Position numbers and translations under genes: made by a program. Under the pieces are notes generated by a model that saw nothing but the letters and a program-made list of their open reading frames with translations, did not search any database and was not told where the DNA came from. Shown here in pieces: positions 29,494 through 38,908 of a DNA stretch of 64,000 nucleotides. The stretch is taken from positions 42,080 to 106,079 of the forward strand of contig CAZKEF010000020.1 in the NCBI GenBank assembly GCA_964551735.1. Direction: 5' to 3'. This DNA is from DAOUAT01 sp964551735. GTDB taxonomy: Bacteria > Chloroflexota > Anaerolineae > CG2-30-64-16. The first letter of the stretch is position 1; every line of letters starts with the position of its first letter.

Positions 29494-29817
29494 ATGCATC
29501 CACCATCGGAACCGACGCAAACGCGCACGCCCCAGACCTACCGGGTTTCCGTCGAGTCACACCTCTCGCCGGATTGGCTGGCCATGCCGGGCGTGGTCAC
29601 CCTCACGACCGAGTACGACAGCGGAGGATCGCCCATGACAACCCTCCTGTTGGAAGTCATTGACCGGGCCCAGATGCTGGGCGTGCTGTACGAGATGCAC
29701 GACCTCAATTTGTCACTTCTATCCCTTGAGCTGGTGCGTCATCCCCACCCAACCCAGATGGCCGCTCGGCCGCCGCGCCGGGCCCCGGAGAATGGAATTG
29801 GGGGGTCTTATGCCTAA
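29494..29817 (+). CDS. Small conserved hypothetical protein, paralogue of the gene at 21133
   Basis: The protein has 107 residues and is clearly related to the 21133-21396 product: TYRVSVESHLSP, PGVVTLTTEYD, LLEV, QMLGVLYEM and LSLLSLELV match the same positions. It has an extra proline and arginine-rich C-terminal tail. No enzyme motif or membrane segment is visible. Its stop overlaps the start of the next gene by 8 bp (ATGCCTAA), which implies translational coupling. Each paralogue lies beside a signalling gene, so a regulatory-partner role is possible but unproven. Confidence 0.78.
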   Translation: MHPPSEPTQTRTPQTYRVSVESHLSPDWLAMPGVVTLTTEYDSGGSPMTTLLLEVIDRAQMLGVLYEMHDLNLSLLSLELVRHPHPTQMAARPPRRAPENGIGGSYA

Positions 29818-30334
29818 GGTTCTCGATGACTACCTCCTTGAGCTGATCTTGATGGACACCATCGCCGTCGCCGGTGGCCGCTGCGCGCCGGGCGTCGAGC
29901 GGACCATCCAGCGCTTCCTGCCAGACGGCCTCTATGATCAGATCGTTGAGCGCTACGATGCCATCTCTTGGGACGCGGACGATGAGGATCCGCACCTGCT
30001 GACGCCCTGGCTGCGCAAGGCAGCCGGCAAGAACAGCCGCTGGAAACGCCGCATGATCGTCCAGTTTCTCAACATCTTGCGCACAGGGGGGCCCTTGGGC
30101 CCTGCAGAATGGGCCGAGGTGGCCGCGCTGGCCGCGGCCATGGGCGCTGGCCGGGAGTGCCGCCAGGTCTTCAGTTATCGGCTCACGATGTCGCGCCCGA
30201 GCAATTCTTCACGCTTGCACGCGCGTGATACGGGACGAAATGTTGCCGCGCAACACGCTCAACATCCGGCCGGATCCTCGGCCAGCGCCAGGGATTCTGA
30301 AGCCAACTGCAACTTTTTCGACAAGGCGAGATGA
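29810..30334 (+). CDS. Hypothetical protein, translationally coupled to the small paralogue
   Basis: The protein has 174 residues; I do not recognise the family. The ATG at 29810 overlaps the previous stop and has a G-rich GGGGGG upstream. The first 115 residues look folded and helical (VLDDYLLELILMDTIA, then an acidic WDADDEDP segment, then WKRRMIVQFLNIL). The last 55 residues are serine, arginine and asparagine-rich and probably disordered, and could reflect readthrough past an ancestral stop. No signal peptide is visible. Its context between a MalT-like regulator and secreted proteases suggests, but does not show, a regulatory or accessory role. Confidence 0.65.
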   Translation: MPKVLDDYLLELILMDTIAVAGGRCAPGVERTIQRFLPDGLYDQIVERYDAISWDADDEDPHLLTPWLRKAAGKNSRWKRRMIVQFLNILRTGGPLGPAEWAEVAALAAAMGAGRECRQVFSYRLTMSRPSNSSRLHARDTGRNVAAQHAQHPAGSSASARDSEANCNFFDKAR

Positions 30335-30344
30335 AGACTCCATC

Positions 30345-30373
30345 TTGCAACTTGTGATACATCCTGCTAAACT
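30345..30373 (+). promoter_or_regulatory. Predicted promoter for the lectin-subtilase genes
   Basis: TTGCAA (30345-30350) and TAAACT (30368-30373) have exactly 17-bp spacing, followed by an AT-rich leader of about 70 bp and AGGAG 8 nt before the ATG at 30446. Confidence 0.45.
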
Positions 30374-30445
30374 AGGCAAGCACCAAGGCAGGCAATTAAG
30401 GCATATTACATAATAAGTTGTATTTATTGTTCAGGAGATAAGGCC

Positions 30446-33400
30446 ATGGCCCGCATCGTATCAGCGGTTATGCTGGTCATCCTGGTCGTGAGCCCGTGGA
30501 TCGTCCCGCCGTCGCAGGCGGTGGAGACCACGGGCATCGTGTGTTATGCGGCCGCAGACCGAGGCGGCGCATACGGCGGCGATGACATGCTCACGGCGGT
30601 TACGGTGGATGACTTTGACCCGGCAACCAACGAGATCTCACTTGGCTCAGGTATTGGGACCTTCGACATCGCAGGACTGGCTTACCGGGCAACGAACGCG
30701 ACACTCTACGGCGTCAACGACTTCCAGCTCGGCACGTTGAACACGGCCACCGGCTTTTTCACGGCGCTGGCGCAGCCGCTGGGCAACGGTCGCGGCGCCC
30801 TGGGCAACCAGACCTATGTGGCCGTGCAGGGGTTGGCGTTCGACCCGGTCACCGGCGCGCTCTACGTCACTGCGCCTGCAACCGGCGCCGTCCTGCTGCT
30901 CCAGGCTGACCCCGCCACCGGCGCGGCGCTCAAGGCGCCCTTCGGCCTGCTGGACATCGATTACCTGGTTCTTCAGCCGCCCGCGCCACTGGCTGGCATC
31001 AGCGACATCGCGTTCGACCCGACCGACGGCCAATTGTACGGCGTCGCGTCCGATGGGGCCAGCGACTACCGGCTGGTCAAGATTGACAAGACATCCGGCG
31101 CGGTGACTGTCGTCGGGGGCACAGGCGCGGCCATCGAGAGCCTGAGCTTCACGGGCGATGGCCGGCTGCTGGGCGCCACGGCCGGCGGCGACGCGTTCTA
31201 CGGGCTGTACGAAATGAGCAAGACAACGGGCGCGGCTTCCAACCCGCGGCCGCTGGACAACGGCCGTGGCTACCGTGGCCTGGCGTGTCCACCCGGCCCG
31301 TTCAATACGATCGCGGGCAAAGTATTCGAAGATAAGGACATCAACGGCCGCTTCACCGCCGGTGATGTCGGCACCGCCTCGGTCGGCGTGTCACTGTATC
31401 GTGATCTCGATGGTGATGGCCTGGCCACCAAGCGCGACGAGCTGCTGCGCAGCACGTACACGGACACCAGCGGGGATTACAGCTTTGACATCGCCGCGGC
31501 CGGCGCATTTGCCCTGACGCTCAAGAAAAAAGATCTGCCACGCGGCCATGGGCTCACCACCAACTCGAATCGGGCCGTCTCTTTCCCCGCGACCGGCCTG
31601 CTGGACAACGATAACGACTTCGGCCATGCGCCGCAAAAGTCAATCCCAGACGAGATCACCATTCGCTTCGCGCCGGCCGCCTCGCAGACGCGCATCGACG
31701 GCATCCTGGCGCAGTATGAGCTGGCGGTGCTGCGCTACACGCCCGGCATCAGCTTCTATCTGTGCAGCACACCGCCAGGACAATCAAGCAAGACCATTGA
31801 CAGTTTGCTGCGTGAGCCCGAGGTGATTTACGCGGAACACAACTTCGAGGTCGCGGAGATGTTCGAGGCCAACGATCCCGCCTTGAACGATCCGGCCCTG
31901 GTCTGGGCGCCACACCTCATCGCCGCGCCGGCCGCCTGGGACATCACCACCGGCAGCCCCAATATCACTGTCGCGGTGGTGGACTCAGGGATCTCGCAGG
32001 CGCACCCGGAGTTCGCGGGCCGCATCCAGCCGTGTGTCAGCCCCAGCACCGGCCAGCCGGACGTCTGCGACTTTGTCAACAACGACTCGGACCCGGCCGA
32101 TGACCGCGGACATGGCACCCACGTGGCCGGCATCCTGGCAGCCGCGATCAACAACGGCGCGGGGAGCGCGGGCATCGCGCCGGGCGTCAAGATCTTACCC
32201 ATCAAAGTGCTGAACGCCTCCGGGGTGGGCACCACGGCCAACACCGCCAGCGGCATCGTGTACGCGGTGGATCACGGCGCGCGCATCGTGAACCTGAGCC
32301 TGGCCTTCACGACCGATGCTTCTGTTTTGCAAGACGCGGTGAACTATGCTGCCGCGCACAATGTGCTCGTGGTCGCCGCGGCCGGCAATGCCGGCGGGGG
32401 CATCGTGTTCTACCCGGCCGCGTATGACGCGGCCTTCGCGGTGGGCGCCACCACCGCCAGTGACACGCTCTATCCGCTCTCCAACTACAATGACTACGTG
32501 GACATCGCCGCTCCGGGCGAAAGCGTCTGGAGCACCGACTGGACCGTCACGGAGCCCATCACCTACAGCGATCGCAGCGGCACCTCCATGGCCGCGCCCC
32601 ACGTCAGCGGCCTGGCTGCGTTGATCCTCTCCGATCGGCCCGAGCTGAGCGCGGCCGATGCGCGCTCGGTGATCGAACAAAGTGCGCTGGACCTGGGGGC
32701 CGCGGGCTGGGATGCCCAGTTCGGCGCCGGCCGCATCCGCGCCGACCAGGCCCTGGCAGCCAGCGGTGCGTGGGCGCCCTTCACGCCGGCGCCCACGCAC
32801 ACGCCGACGCCGACCGTCACCGCGACGCCGACCGTCACGCCGACCCCATCGCCCACGCCGGCGCCGTACGTGCAACGGGTTAACGCGGGCGGCGCGGTCT
32901 TCACCGATAGTGCGGGCCTCAGTTGGGCCGGCGATCAGGCCTTCTCGACCGGGGGCTGGGGTTACGCTACCGCGGGCACGGCGAAATCGGTCACTACCGC
33001 CGTGAACGGCACCACCGATGACCTGCTCTACCAAAAGCACCGCCAATTGGCCGGCGAATATCGCTTCACCCTGCCCAACGGCACCTACAATGTGACCTTG
33101 AAGTTTGCCGAGTTCGCAGTGAGCAAGGCCGGCGACCGCGTCATCAAGATCACCATTGAAGGCGTTGTTGTCGAAAGCACACTGGACATCTACAAGTTGG
33201 TCGGTAAAGCTACGGCGCTGGACCGCACCTACACCGTTACTGTGACCGACGGCCTGCTCAACATCGCGTTCGCGCGCAACGGCGGCAGGAACGACCCGGT
33301 GGTCTCCGCCGTCGGCGTCGTCTCGGCCGGGCCGCCACCGACGCCGACGCCTGCGCCGACCGCAACGCGCACCGCCACGCCCACCATTACACCCGGCGGG

Positions 33401-34597
33401 CCTACCCTGACGCCCACACCATCGCCCACGCCGACGCGCACGCCGACCGCGACGGCGACTCCAACGCGGACAGCCACGCCCACCATCACGCCTACGCCCC
33501 TGCCCTACAGCCAGCGGGTGAACGTCAACGGCGCCACCTTCATTGACAGCGCCGGGCTGAGCTGGGCCGCGGACAAGGCGTTCGCCACCGGCTCGTGGGG
33601 CTACAGCACAGCGGGCAGCGCCAAATCCTACACCACCGCGGTCGCCGGCACCGACGAGGACCCGCTCTACCAGAAGCTGCGCGAGATCGCCGGCGAGTAC
33701 CGCTTCACCGTGCCCAACGGGACCTACCAGGTCACCCTCAAGTTCGCCGAGTTCGCTGCCTCCAAGAGCACCGACCGGCCCATGGTGATCCAGCTCGAGG
33801 GCGCGACCGTCGAAAACCCGCTCAACGTCTGGTCGCTGGTCGGCAAAGCTGTGGCCCTGGACCGCACCTACACCGTCACCGTCAGCGACGGCCTGCTCAA
33901 CATCACCTTCGTCAAGGGCAGCGGCGCCAGGTATAACCCCATGATCTCCGCCATCGCCGTGGTCACCGCTGGGCCGCCGCCGACTGCGACCCCTACGCCC
34001 ACGGCCACCATCACGCCCGGCGGGCCCACCCTGACGCCCACACCATCGCCCACGCCGACGCGCACGCCGACCGCGACGGCGACTCCAACGCGGACAGCCA
34101 CGCCCACCATCACGCCTACGCCCCTGCCCTACAGCCAGCGGGTGAACGTCAACGGCGCCACCTTCATTGACAGCGCCGGGCTGAGCTGGGCCGCGGACAA
34201 GGCGTTCGCCACCGGCTCGTGGGGCTACAGCACAGCGGGCAGCGCCAAATCCTACACCACCGCGGTCGCCGGCACCGACGAGGACCCGCTCTACCAGAAG
34301 CTGCGCGAGATCGCCGGCGAGTACCGCTTCACCGTGCCCAACGGGACCTACCAGGTCACCCTCAAGTTCGCCGAGTTCGCTGCCTCCAAGAGCACCGACC
34401 GGCCCATGGTGATCCAGCTCGAGGGCGCGACCGTCGAAAACCCGCTTAACGTTTGGTCGCTGGTCGGCAAAGCCGTCGCCCTCGACCGCACCTATACCGT
34501 CACCGTCAGCGACGGCCTGCTGAACATCACCTTCGTCAAGGGCAGCGGCGCCAGGTATAACCCCATGATCTCGGCCATCGCCGTGCAATCGCAATAG
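30446..34597 (+). CDS. Secreted S8 subtilase with three malectin-like domains
   Basis: The protein has 1383 residues. A signal peptide ends near SQA (residue 27). The N-terminal part (30-285) resembles a beta-propeller-like region with FDPVTGALY and FDPTDGQLY repeats. An SdrD_B-like module (about 290-395) follows, then a protease prodomain-like segment ending YAEHNFEV. The subtilisin domain has D513 (AVVDSG), H556 (GHGTHVAG) and S714 (GTSMAAPHVSG). The C-terminal half has three malectin-type modules starting QRVN and ending SAxxV, joined by Thr/Pro linkers. Malectin-type domains normally bind glucose-rich glycans, so the enzyme is probably extracellular and glycan-tethered. Modules 2 and 3 are almost identical in DNA. 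It is followed after 12 bp by a second subtilase and probably forms an operon with it. Confidence 0.93.
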   Translation: MARIVSAVMLVILVVSPWIVPPSQAVETTGIVCYAAADRGGAYGGDDMLTAVTVDDFDPATNEISLGSGIGTFDIAGLAYRATNATLYGVNDFQLGTLNTATGFFTALAQPLGNGRGALGNQTYVAVQGLAFDPVTGALYVTAPATGAVLLLQADPATGAALKAPFGLLDIDYLVLQPPAPLAGISDIAFDPTDGQLYGVASDGASDYRLVKIDKTSGAVTVVGGTGAAIESLSFTGDGRLLGATAGGDAFYGLYEMSKTTGAASNPRPLDNGRGYRGLACPPGPFNTIAGKVFEDKDINGRFTAGDVGTASVGVSLYRDLDGDGLATKRDELLRSTYTDTSGDYSFDIAAAGAFALTLKKKDLPRGHGLTTNSNRAVSFPATGLLDNDNDFGHAPQKSIPDEITIRFAPAASQTRIDGILAQYELAVLRYTPGISFYLCSTPPGQSSKTIDSLLREPEVIYAEHNFEVAEMFEANDPALNDPALVWAPHLIAAPAAWDITTGSPNITVAVVDSGISQAHPEFAGRIQPCVSPSTGQPDVCDFVNNDSDPADDRGHGTHVAGILAAAINNGAGSAGIAPGVKILPIKVLNASGVGTTANTASGIVYAVDHGARIVNLSLAFTTDASVLQDAVNYAAAHNVLVVAAAGNAGGGIVFYPAAYDAAFAVGATTASDTLYPLSNYNDYVDIAAPGESVWSTDWTVTEPITYSDRSGTSMAAPHVSGLAALILSDRPELSAADARSVIEQSALDLGAAGWDAQFGAGRIRADQALAASGAWAPFTPAPTHTPTPTVTATPTVTPTPSPTPAPYVQRVNAGGAVFTDSAGLSWAGDQAFSTGGWGYATAGTAKSVTTAVNGTTDDLLYQKHRQLAGEYRFTLPNGTYNVTLKFAEFAVSKAGDRVIKITIEGVVVESTLDIYKLVGKATALDRTYTVTVTDGLLNIAFARNGGRNDPVVSAVGVVSAGPPPTPTPAPTATRTATPTITPGGPTLTPTPSPTPTRTPTATATPTRTATPTITPTPLPYSQRVNVNGATFIDSAGLSWAADKAFATGSWGYSTAGSAKSYTTAVAGTDEDPLYQKLREIAGEYRFTVPNGTYQVTLKFAEFAASKSTDRPMVIQLEGATVENPLNVWSLVGKAVALDRTYTVTVSDGLLNITFVKGSGARYNPMISAIAVVTAGPPPTATPTPTATITPGGPTLTPTPSPTPTRTPTATATPTRTATPTITPTPLPYSQRVNVNGATFIDSAGLSWAADKAFATGSWGYSTAGSAKSYTTAVAGTDEDPLYQKLREIAGEYRFTVPNGTYQVTLKFAEFAASKSTDRPMVIQLEGATVENPLNVWSLVGKAVALDRTYTVTVSDGLLNITFVKGSGARYNPMISAIAVQSQ
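33404..33822 (+). repeat. 419-bp direct repeat (malectin 2 and linker), copy 1
   Basis: It matches 34028-34446 by eye with an offset of 624 bp (208 codons). After the exact stretch the copies differ at only a few mostly synonymous sites. It covers a Thr/Pro linker and most of a malectin module. Confidence 0.85.
34028..34446 (+). repeat. 419-bp direct repeat (malectin 3 and linker), copy 2
   Basis: In-frame partner of 33404-33822. Malectin module 1 of the same protein is well diverged, so this points to recent duplication or gene conversion of one lectin unit. Confidence 0.85.
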
Positions 34598-34609
34598 AAG
34601 GAGTCGCCT

Positions 34610-37600
34610 GTGAGATTGTCCCTACGCACCACCCTGACCATAGCAATGGCGTTGATCTTGTTGCTGGCCGGCGTCATGGCCGAGCCACTCGCCGGCCCAA
34701 CCCGCGTGTTCGCGCGCGAAGCTGAGCCTGAAGAGCCTGACTCGACCGGGCAGATCGCCGGTTATGTCTTCTTCGACAACAACGGCGACGGCGCGCGGGA
34801 CGGGGGCGAGAACGGGCTCGCCGGCGCGGTGATCACCGTCACCGACAGCGCCACGGGCGGCCAGGTCTACGCCGTCTCGGTAACCTCAGGCGCAGATGGT
34901 TGGTTCGCCTTTTATGGGTTGCCACCGGACACCTACCAGGTGATCGAGACGGACCCACCGGATTTCGTCAGCACCTCGGCCAACCTGGTGCAAGTGACGG
35001 TGCGCAACAACTCGGTCACCGAGGTTGACTTTGCCGACGCGCTGCCGATGACCCTGACCGGCATCATCTTCAACGATGTCAACGGGGATGGCTTCATGGG
35101 GCTGAACGACGCCGGCATCCCGGACGCGGTGGTGCAGGTCTACGATGACGCGAACGGAGACGGGGTGCTGGATCCGGGCGAGCTGCTGCTGGGGAGCACC
35201 ATCACCGATATGCTGGGCAACTACGCGCTTCCGGGCATCAAGCCGGGCGATCGCATCTTCTTCGTGCAGTTACCGGGTGCAGCATCAAGCGACGCCTCAC
35301 CCCTCACGCTGGTCAGCAGCGAGATCGCCGGCTTCAACGAGATCGTGACCAACTACGGCGGCAGCCTGGAAGGCCCGGTCATCGTCGGTGCGGTCTACAA
35401 CGATAAGAACGGCAACGGAACGCGCGAGACAGATGAGCAGGGCATCCCAGGGGTTCAGGTGCGTGCCCAAGACGTGGCCACCAACGGCGCGAACTACGAT
35501 GTCACCCTCACCACGGGCAGCGACGGCAGCTACCAGTTCGCCGGCCTGGCCGCAGGCACCTACCGCCTGACGCAGACCGACCTGCCGGGCTATCAGAGCA
35601 CCACCGAGAACACCCGCGATGTGACCATAGCCAGCGACCCAGTGATGGGGATCAACTTCGGCGATGCGTTGCCACGGGCCCTGGCCGGCACCCTGTTTGA
35701 GGACGATGACAACAACCGGGTGAAAGCCTTGACTGAAGCCGGGGTGCCAGGTGGGCTCATCCAGATCTTCGACGACCCCAACGGCAACGGCGTGGCTGAC
35801 CCCGGCGAGGCCTTGTTGGGCACGGCAATATCCGACGGCCAGGGCAACTACGTAACACCGGCCATCAAGCCGGGCCAGCGCACCGTGGCGGCGCAGTTGC
35901 CCGGCGAGGCCAATCCAGCCTACAACGGGATCCTGTTCGTCACCGACGATGCCCAGGGCGGCGACGCCATGTTCAATTTCGCAGTCGCCAACGGCCAGGC
36001 GCAGCCGGCCGCGGATTGGCCGTTGCCCCAGCCCGGCCAGCCCTTCGTCAAAGATGAGGTGGTGGCGCGCTTCAAGGATGGCACGACGCGGGCGACGATT
36101 GGCGCCATCCTGGCTGCCGAGCGCCTGACGGTGCGCGAGTACATCGCCCCACTGGACACGTATGTGTTGGGCGCCCGCGGCGGCGCACAGGCCGCGGCGG
36201 CCGCGTTGAGGCGGTATCCCGAGATTCGATATACCGAGCTGAACTACATCGCCCAGGGCGACGAGCTCCCCAGCGACCCGGATCTCTACGACCCCAACAA
36301 GGTGTACGCACCTCAGATCATCGGCGCGCTGGACGCGTGGGACATCACCATGGGCAGCACCAACATCGTCGTCGCGGTGGTGGACAGCGGCGTCTCGTTG
36401 GGCCATCCGGAGTTCGCCGGCCGTCTGCTCCCGTGCGTTGACGCCAACAACCAGCCCGAGATCTGCGACTTCGTGAACAGCGACAGCGACCCGTCCGACG
36501 ATCACGGCCACGGCACGCACGTCGCCGGCATCGTCGCGGCCGCGGCGAACGGCGCCGGCATGGTGGGGATCGCGCCCAACATCAAGATCCTGCCGGTCAA
36601 GGTGCTGAACGCGTCGAACCAGGGCACGTGGACCGACATCGCCGAAGGGATCACCTACGCGGCCGACAAGGGCGCGCGCATCATGAACCTGTCGTTGGGC
36701 GGCACCGTCAACACCTACACCCTCGACATGGCCATCCAATACGCCGTGGCGCGGGGGGTGCTGGTGATCGCAGCCAGCGGCAACACCGGCAGTTGCACCA
36801 ACGTCTATCCCGCGGCTTACCCGTCGGTCATCGCCGTCTCGGCCACCACCAACACCGACGCCTGGTGGACCCTGTCAGCCTGCGGCGCGTTCGTGGACGT
36901 GGCAGCGCCCGGCCTGTCCATCTGGAGCAGCTACTGGACCTCAGCCAACCCCAACGGCTACCAGTTCATGACCGGCACCTCCATGGCCGCGCCGCACGCC
37001 AGCGGCCTGGCCGCGCTGCTCCTCTCCAACCGGCCCAGCCTGGGCACCGAGGATGTGCGCGCGCTGATGCTGAACACCGCGTTGGACCTGGGCACGCCCG
37101 GGCCGGATGCCTACTACGGCGCCGGCCGCATCCGGGCCGGGCTCGCGCTGCAGACCAGCCAGAGCTGGGTGCAGTACACGCCGACCCCCACCTTCACGCC
37201 CACGGCCACAGCCACACCGACCGCGACGCCGGTGCTGACCAACACGCCGACCCGCACGCCGACGGCCACGCTCACGCCCACGCGCACGCCCACGCCGACG
37301 GCGACCGCAACCCACACGGCCACGCCCACCACCACGGCCACACACACGCCGACGCGCACGCCGACGCCGACCCACACCGCGACGGCCACCCATACGCCGA
37401 CGGTTACCAACACGCCGGTCTTCACCTACACGCCGACACAGACGCCGACGCGGACCTTGACGCCCACGGCCACGGCCACCCACACGGCCACGGCCACGGC
37501 CACCCAGACGCCGACGCGCACGCCGACCGCGACACCAACGCGCACGCCGACCGCCACCGCGACGAATACCAACACGCCCACGCCGGCGCCTACAGCTCCG

Positions 37601-38740
37601 CCCTACCTACAACGGGTGAACGTGAACGGCACCACTTACACCGACACCCAGGGGAACACCTGGGCGGCAGACAAGGCCTTCTCGACGGGCTCATGGGGCT
37701 ACTCCACCAAGGGCAGCGCGAAGTCCTACACCACGGCGGTCGCCGGCACCAGTGATGACCTGCTCTACCAGAAGCTGCGCGAGATCGCCGGCGAGTACCG
37801 TTTCACCGTGCCCAACGGCGCCTACCAGGTGACCCTGAAATTCGCTGAATTCGTGGCCACCAAAAGCACCGACCGGCCCATGGTCATCCAGCTTGAGGGC
37901 GTGGCCGTCGAGAACCCGCTCAACGTCTGGGCGTTGGTCGGCAAAGCCGTCGCCCTGGACCGCACCTACACCGTCACCGTCAGCGATGGCCTGTTGAACA
38001 TCACCTTCATTAAAGGCAGCGGCGCGCGCTACAACCCCATGATCTCCGCCATTGCGGTGGTCAGCGCCGGCCCGCCGCCGCCCACGGCAACGCCGACGCA
38101 GACCGCAACCCCGACCATCACACCCACGCCGACGCGCACGCCGACCGCCACGCCCACGCGCACGCCGACCGCCACCCCGCCGCCAACCATCACGCCAGGC
38201 GGCCCGACCCTCACCTTCACGCCGACGCCTACCAGGACGCCGACGCCGATTGCCACCGCCACACCGACCCAGGCAGCGTACAACCTGGGGGTGAACAGCG
38301 GCGGCGTGGCGTACACCGACACCGGCGGCGGCCAATGGGAAGGGGACAAGGCCTTCACCACCGGCACGTGGGGCTACACGTCGGGCAGCGCCAAGTCGTC
38401 CACCACCGCGGTCAACGGCACGGTAGACGACCTGCTCTATCAGAAATACCGCCTGCTGGCCGGCGAATACCGCTTCACCGTGCCGGACGGCACGTACGAG
38501 GTGACCCTGAAGTTCGCCGAGTTCGCGGTAACCAAAAAGGGCGCCCGCATCATGCGGATCACCATGGAAGGCGTTATTGTCGAAGACAAGCTCGACGTCT
38601 ACGCGCTGGTGGGCAAGGCCACCGCGCTGGATCGCACCTACACCGTGACGGTGAACGACGGGGTGCTGAATATCTTGTTCGCACGCAACGGCGGCTCCAA
38701 CGACGCGATCATATCGGCAATTCGCGTGCAGGCGCAGTAG
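34610..38740 (+). CDS. Secreted S8 subtilase with SdrD_B-like modules and two malectin domains
   Basis: The protein has 1376 residues. The GTG start at 34610 has AAGGAG 6 nt upstream, directly after the previous stop. The N-terminus is a signal peptide. Four SdrD_B-like modules follow (about 45-450; FFDNNGDGARDGGENG, FNDVNGDG, YNDKNGNG, FEDDDNN), then a fervidolysin-like prodomain (about 475-550, VKDEVVARFKDGT). The catalytic domain has D592 (VVDSGVS), H634 (HGHGTHVAG) and S791 (GTSMAAPHASG). A long Thr/Pro linker (about 855-1000) leads to two malectin-type modules. The catalytic domain is close to that of the upstream subtilase (AWDIT, HPEFAGR, FVNxDSDP shared), so the pair arose by duplication with shuffled accessory domains. 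Likely role: surface-bound protein degradation. Confidence 0.93.
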   Translation: MRLSLRTTLTIAMALILLLAGVMAEPLAGPTRVFAREAEPEEPDSTGQIAGYVFFDNNGDGARDGGENGLAGAVITVTDSATGGQVYAVSVTSGADGWFAFYGLPPDTYQVIETDPPDFVSTSANLVQVTVRNNSVTEVDFADALPMTLTGIIFNDVNGDGFMGLNDAGIPDAVVQVYDDANGDGVLDPGELLLGSTITDMLGNYALPGIKPGDRIFFVQLPGAASSDASPLTLVSSEIAGFNEIVTNYGGSLEGPVIVGAVYNDKNGNGTRETDEQGIPGVQVRAQDVATNGANYDVTLTTGSDGSYQFAGLAAGTYRLTQTDLPGYQSTTENTRDVTIASDPVMGINFGDALPRALAGTLFEDDDNNRVKALTEAGVPGGLIQIFDDPNGNGVADPGEALLGTAISDGQGNYVTPAIKPGQRTVAAQLPGEANPAYNGILFVTDDAQGGDAMFNFAVANGQAQPAADWPLPQPGQPFVKDEVVARFKDGTTRATIGAILAAERLTVREYIAPLDTYVLGARGGAQAAAAALRRYPEIRYTELNYIAQGDELPSDPDLYDPNKVYAPQIIGALDAWDITMGSTNIVVAVVDSGVSLGHPEFAGRLLPCVDANNQPEICDFVNSDSDPSDDHGHGTHVAGIVAAAANGAGMVGIAPNIKILPVKVLNASNQGTWTDIAEGITYAADKGARIMNLSLGGTVNTYTLDMAIQYAVARGVLVIAASGNTGSCTNVYPAAYPSVIAVSATTNTDAWWTLSACGAFVDVAAPGLSIWSSYWTSANPNGYQFMTGTSMAAPHASGLAALLLSNRPSLGTEDVRALMLNTALDLGTPGPDAYYGAGRIRAGLALQTSQSWVQYTPTPTFTPTATATPTATPVLTNTPTRTPTATLTPTRTPTPTATATHTATPTTTATHTPTRTPTPTHTATATHTPTVTNTPVFTYTPTQTPTRTLTPTATATHTATATATQTPTRTPTATPTRTPTATATNTNTPTPAPTAPPYLQRVNVNGTTYTDTQGNTWAADKAFSTGSWGYSTKGSAKSYTTAVAGTSDDLLYQKLREIAGEYRFTVPNGAYQVTLKFAEFVATKSTDRPMVIQLEGVAVENPLNVWALVGKAVALDRTYTVTVSDGLLNITFIKGSGARYNPMISAIAVVSAGPPPPTATPTQTATPTITPTPTRTPTATPTRTPTATPPPTITPGGPTLTFTPTPTRTPTPIATATPTQAAYNLGVNSGGVAYTDTGGGQWEGDKAFTTGTWGYTSGSAKSSTTAVNGTVDDLLYQKYRLLAGEYRFTVPDGTYEVTLKFAEFAVTKKGARIMRITMEGVIVEDKLDVYALVGKATALDRTYTVTVNDGVLNILFARNGGSNDAIISAIRVQAQ
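37173..37595 (+). repeat. Thr/Pro low-complexity linker region
   Basis: About 140 codons of TPT, TAT, THT and TRT patterns built from ACG, ACC, CCG and CCC codons. It separates the protease from the lectin modules and is a typical flexible, possibly O-glycosylated spacer. The period is irregular. Confidence 0.7.
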
Positions 38741-38755
38741 GATGTGCGCCACCAA

Positions 38756-38796
38756 CCCCCTCGTTGGCGGTGCACATCATGCCGTCAACGAGGGGG
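38756..38796 (+). terminator. Hairpin after the lectin-subtilase genes
   Basis: CCCCCTCGTTG (38756-38766) pairs with CAACGAGGGGG (38786-38796), a perfect 11-bp stem 15 bp after the stop codon. No clear T-run follows, so termination may be weak or Rho-assisted. Confidence 0.45.
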
Positions 38797-38803
38797 GCGA
38801 GAA

Positions 38804-38834
38804 TTGTCGCTCACAGCGCATTTTAGGCTATAAT
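38804..38834 (+). promoter_or_regulatory. Predicted promoter of the 3308-residue surface protein
   Basis: TTGTCG (38804-38809) and a perfect TATAAT (38829-38834) with a 19-bp spacer, in an AT-rich stretch 75 bp before the ATG. Confidence 0.48.
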
Positions 38835-38908
38835 TATCGTCTTAATGAAACTATTAACGTATACTCACTAGAATCTCAGGAACTGTGTAAACCGTGGAGG
38901 TACCCATT

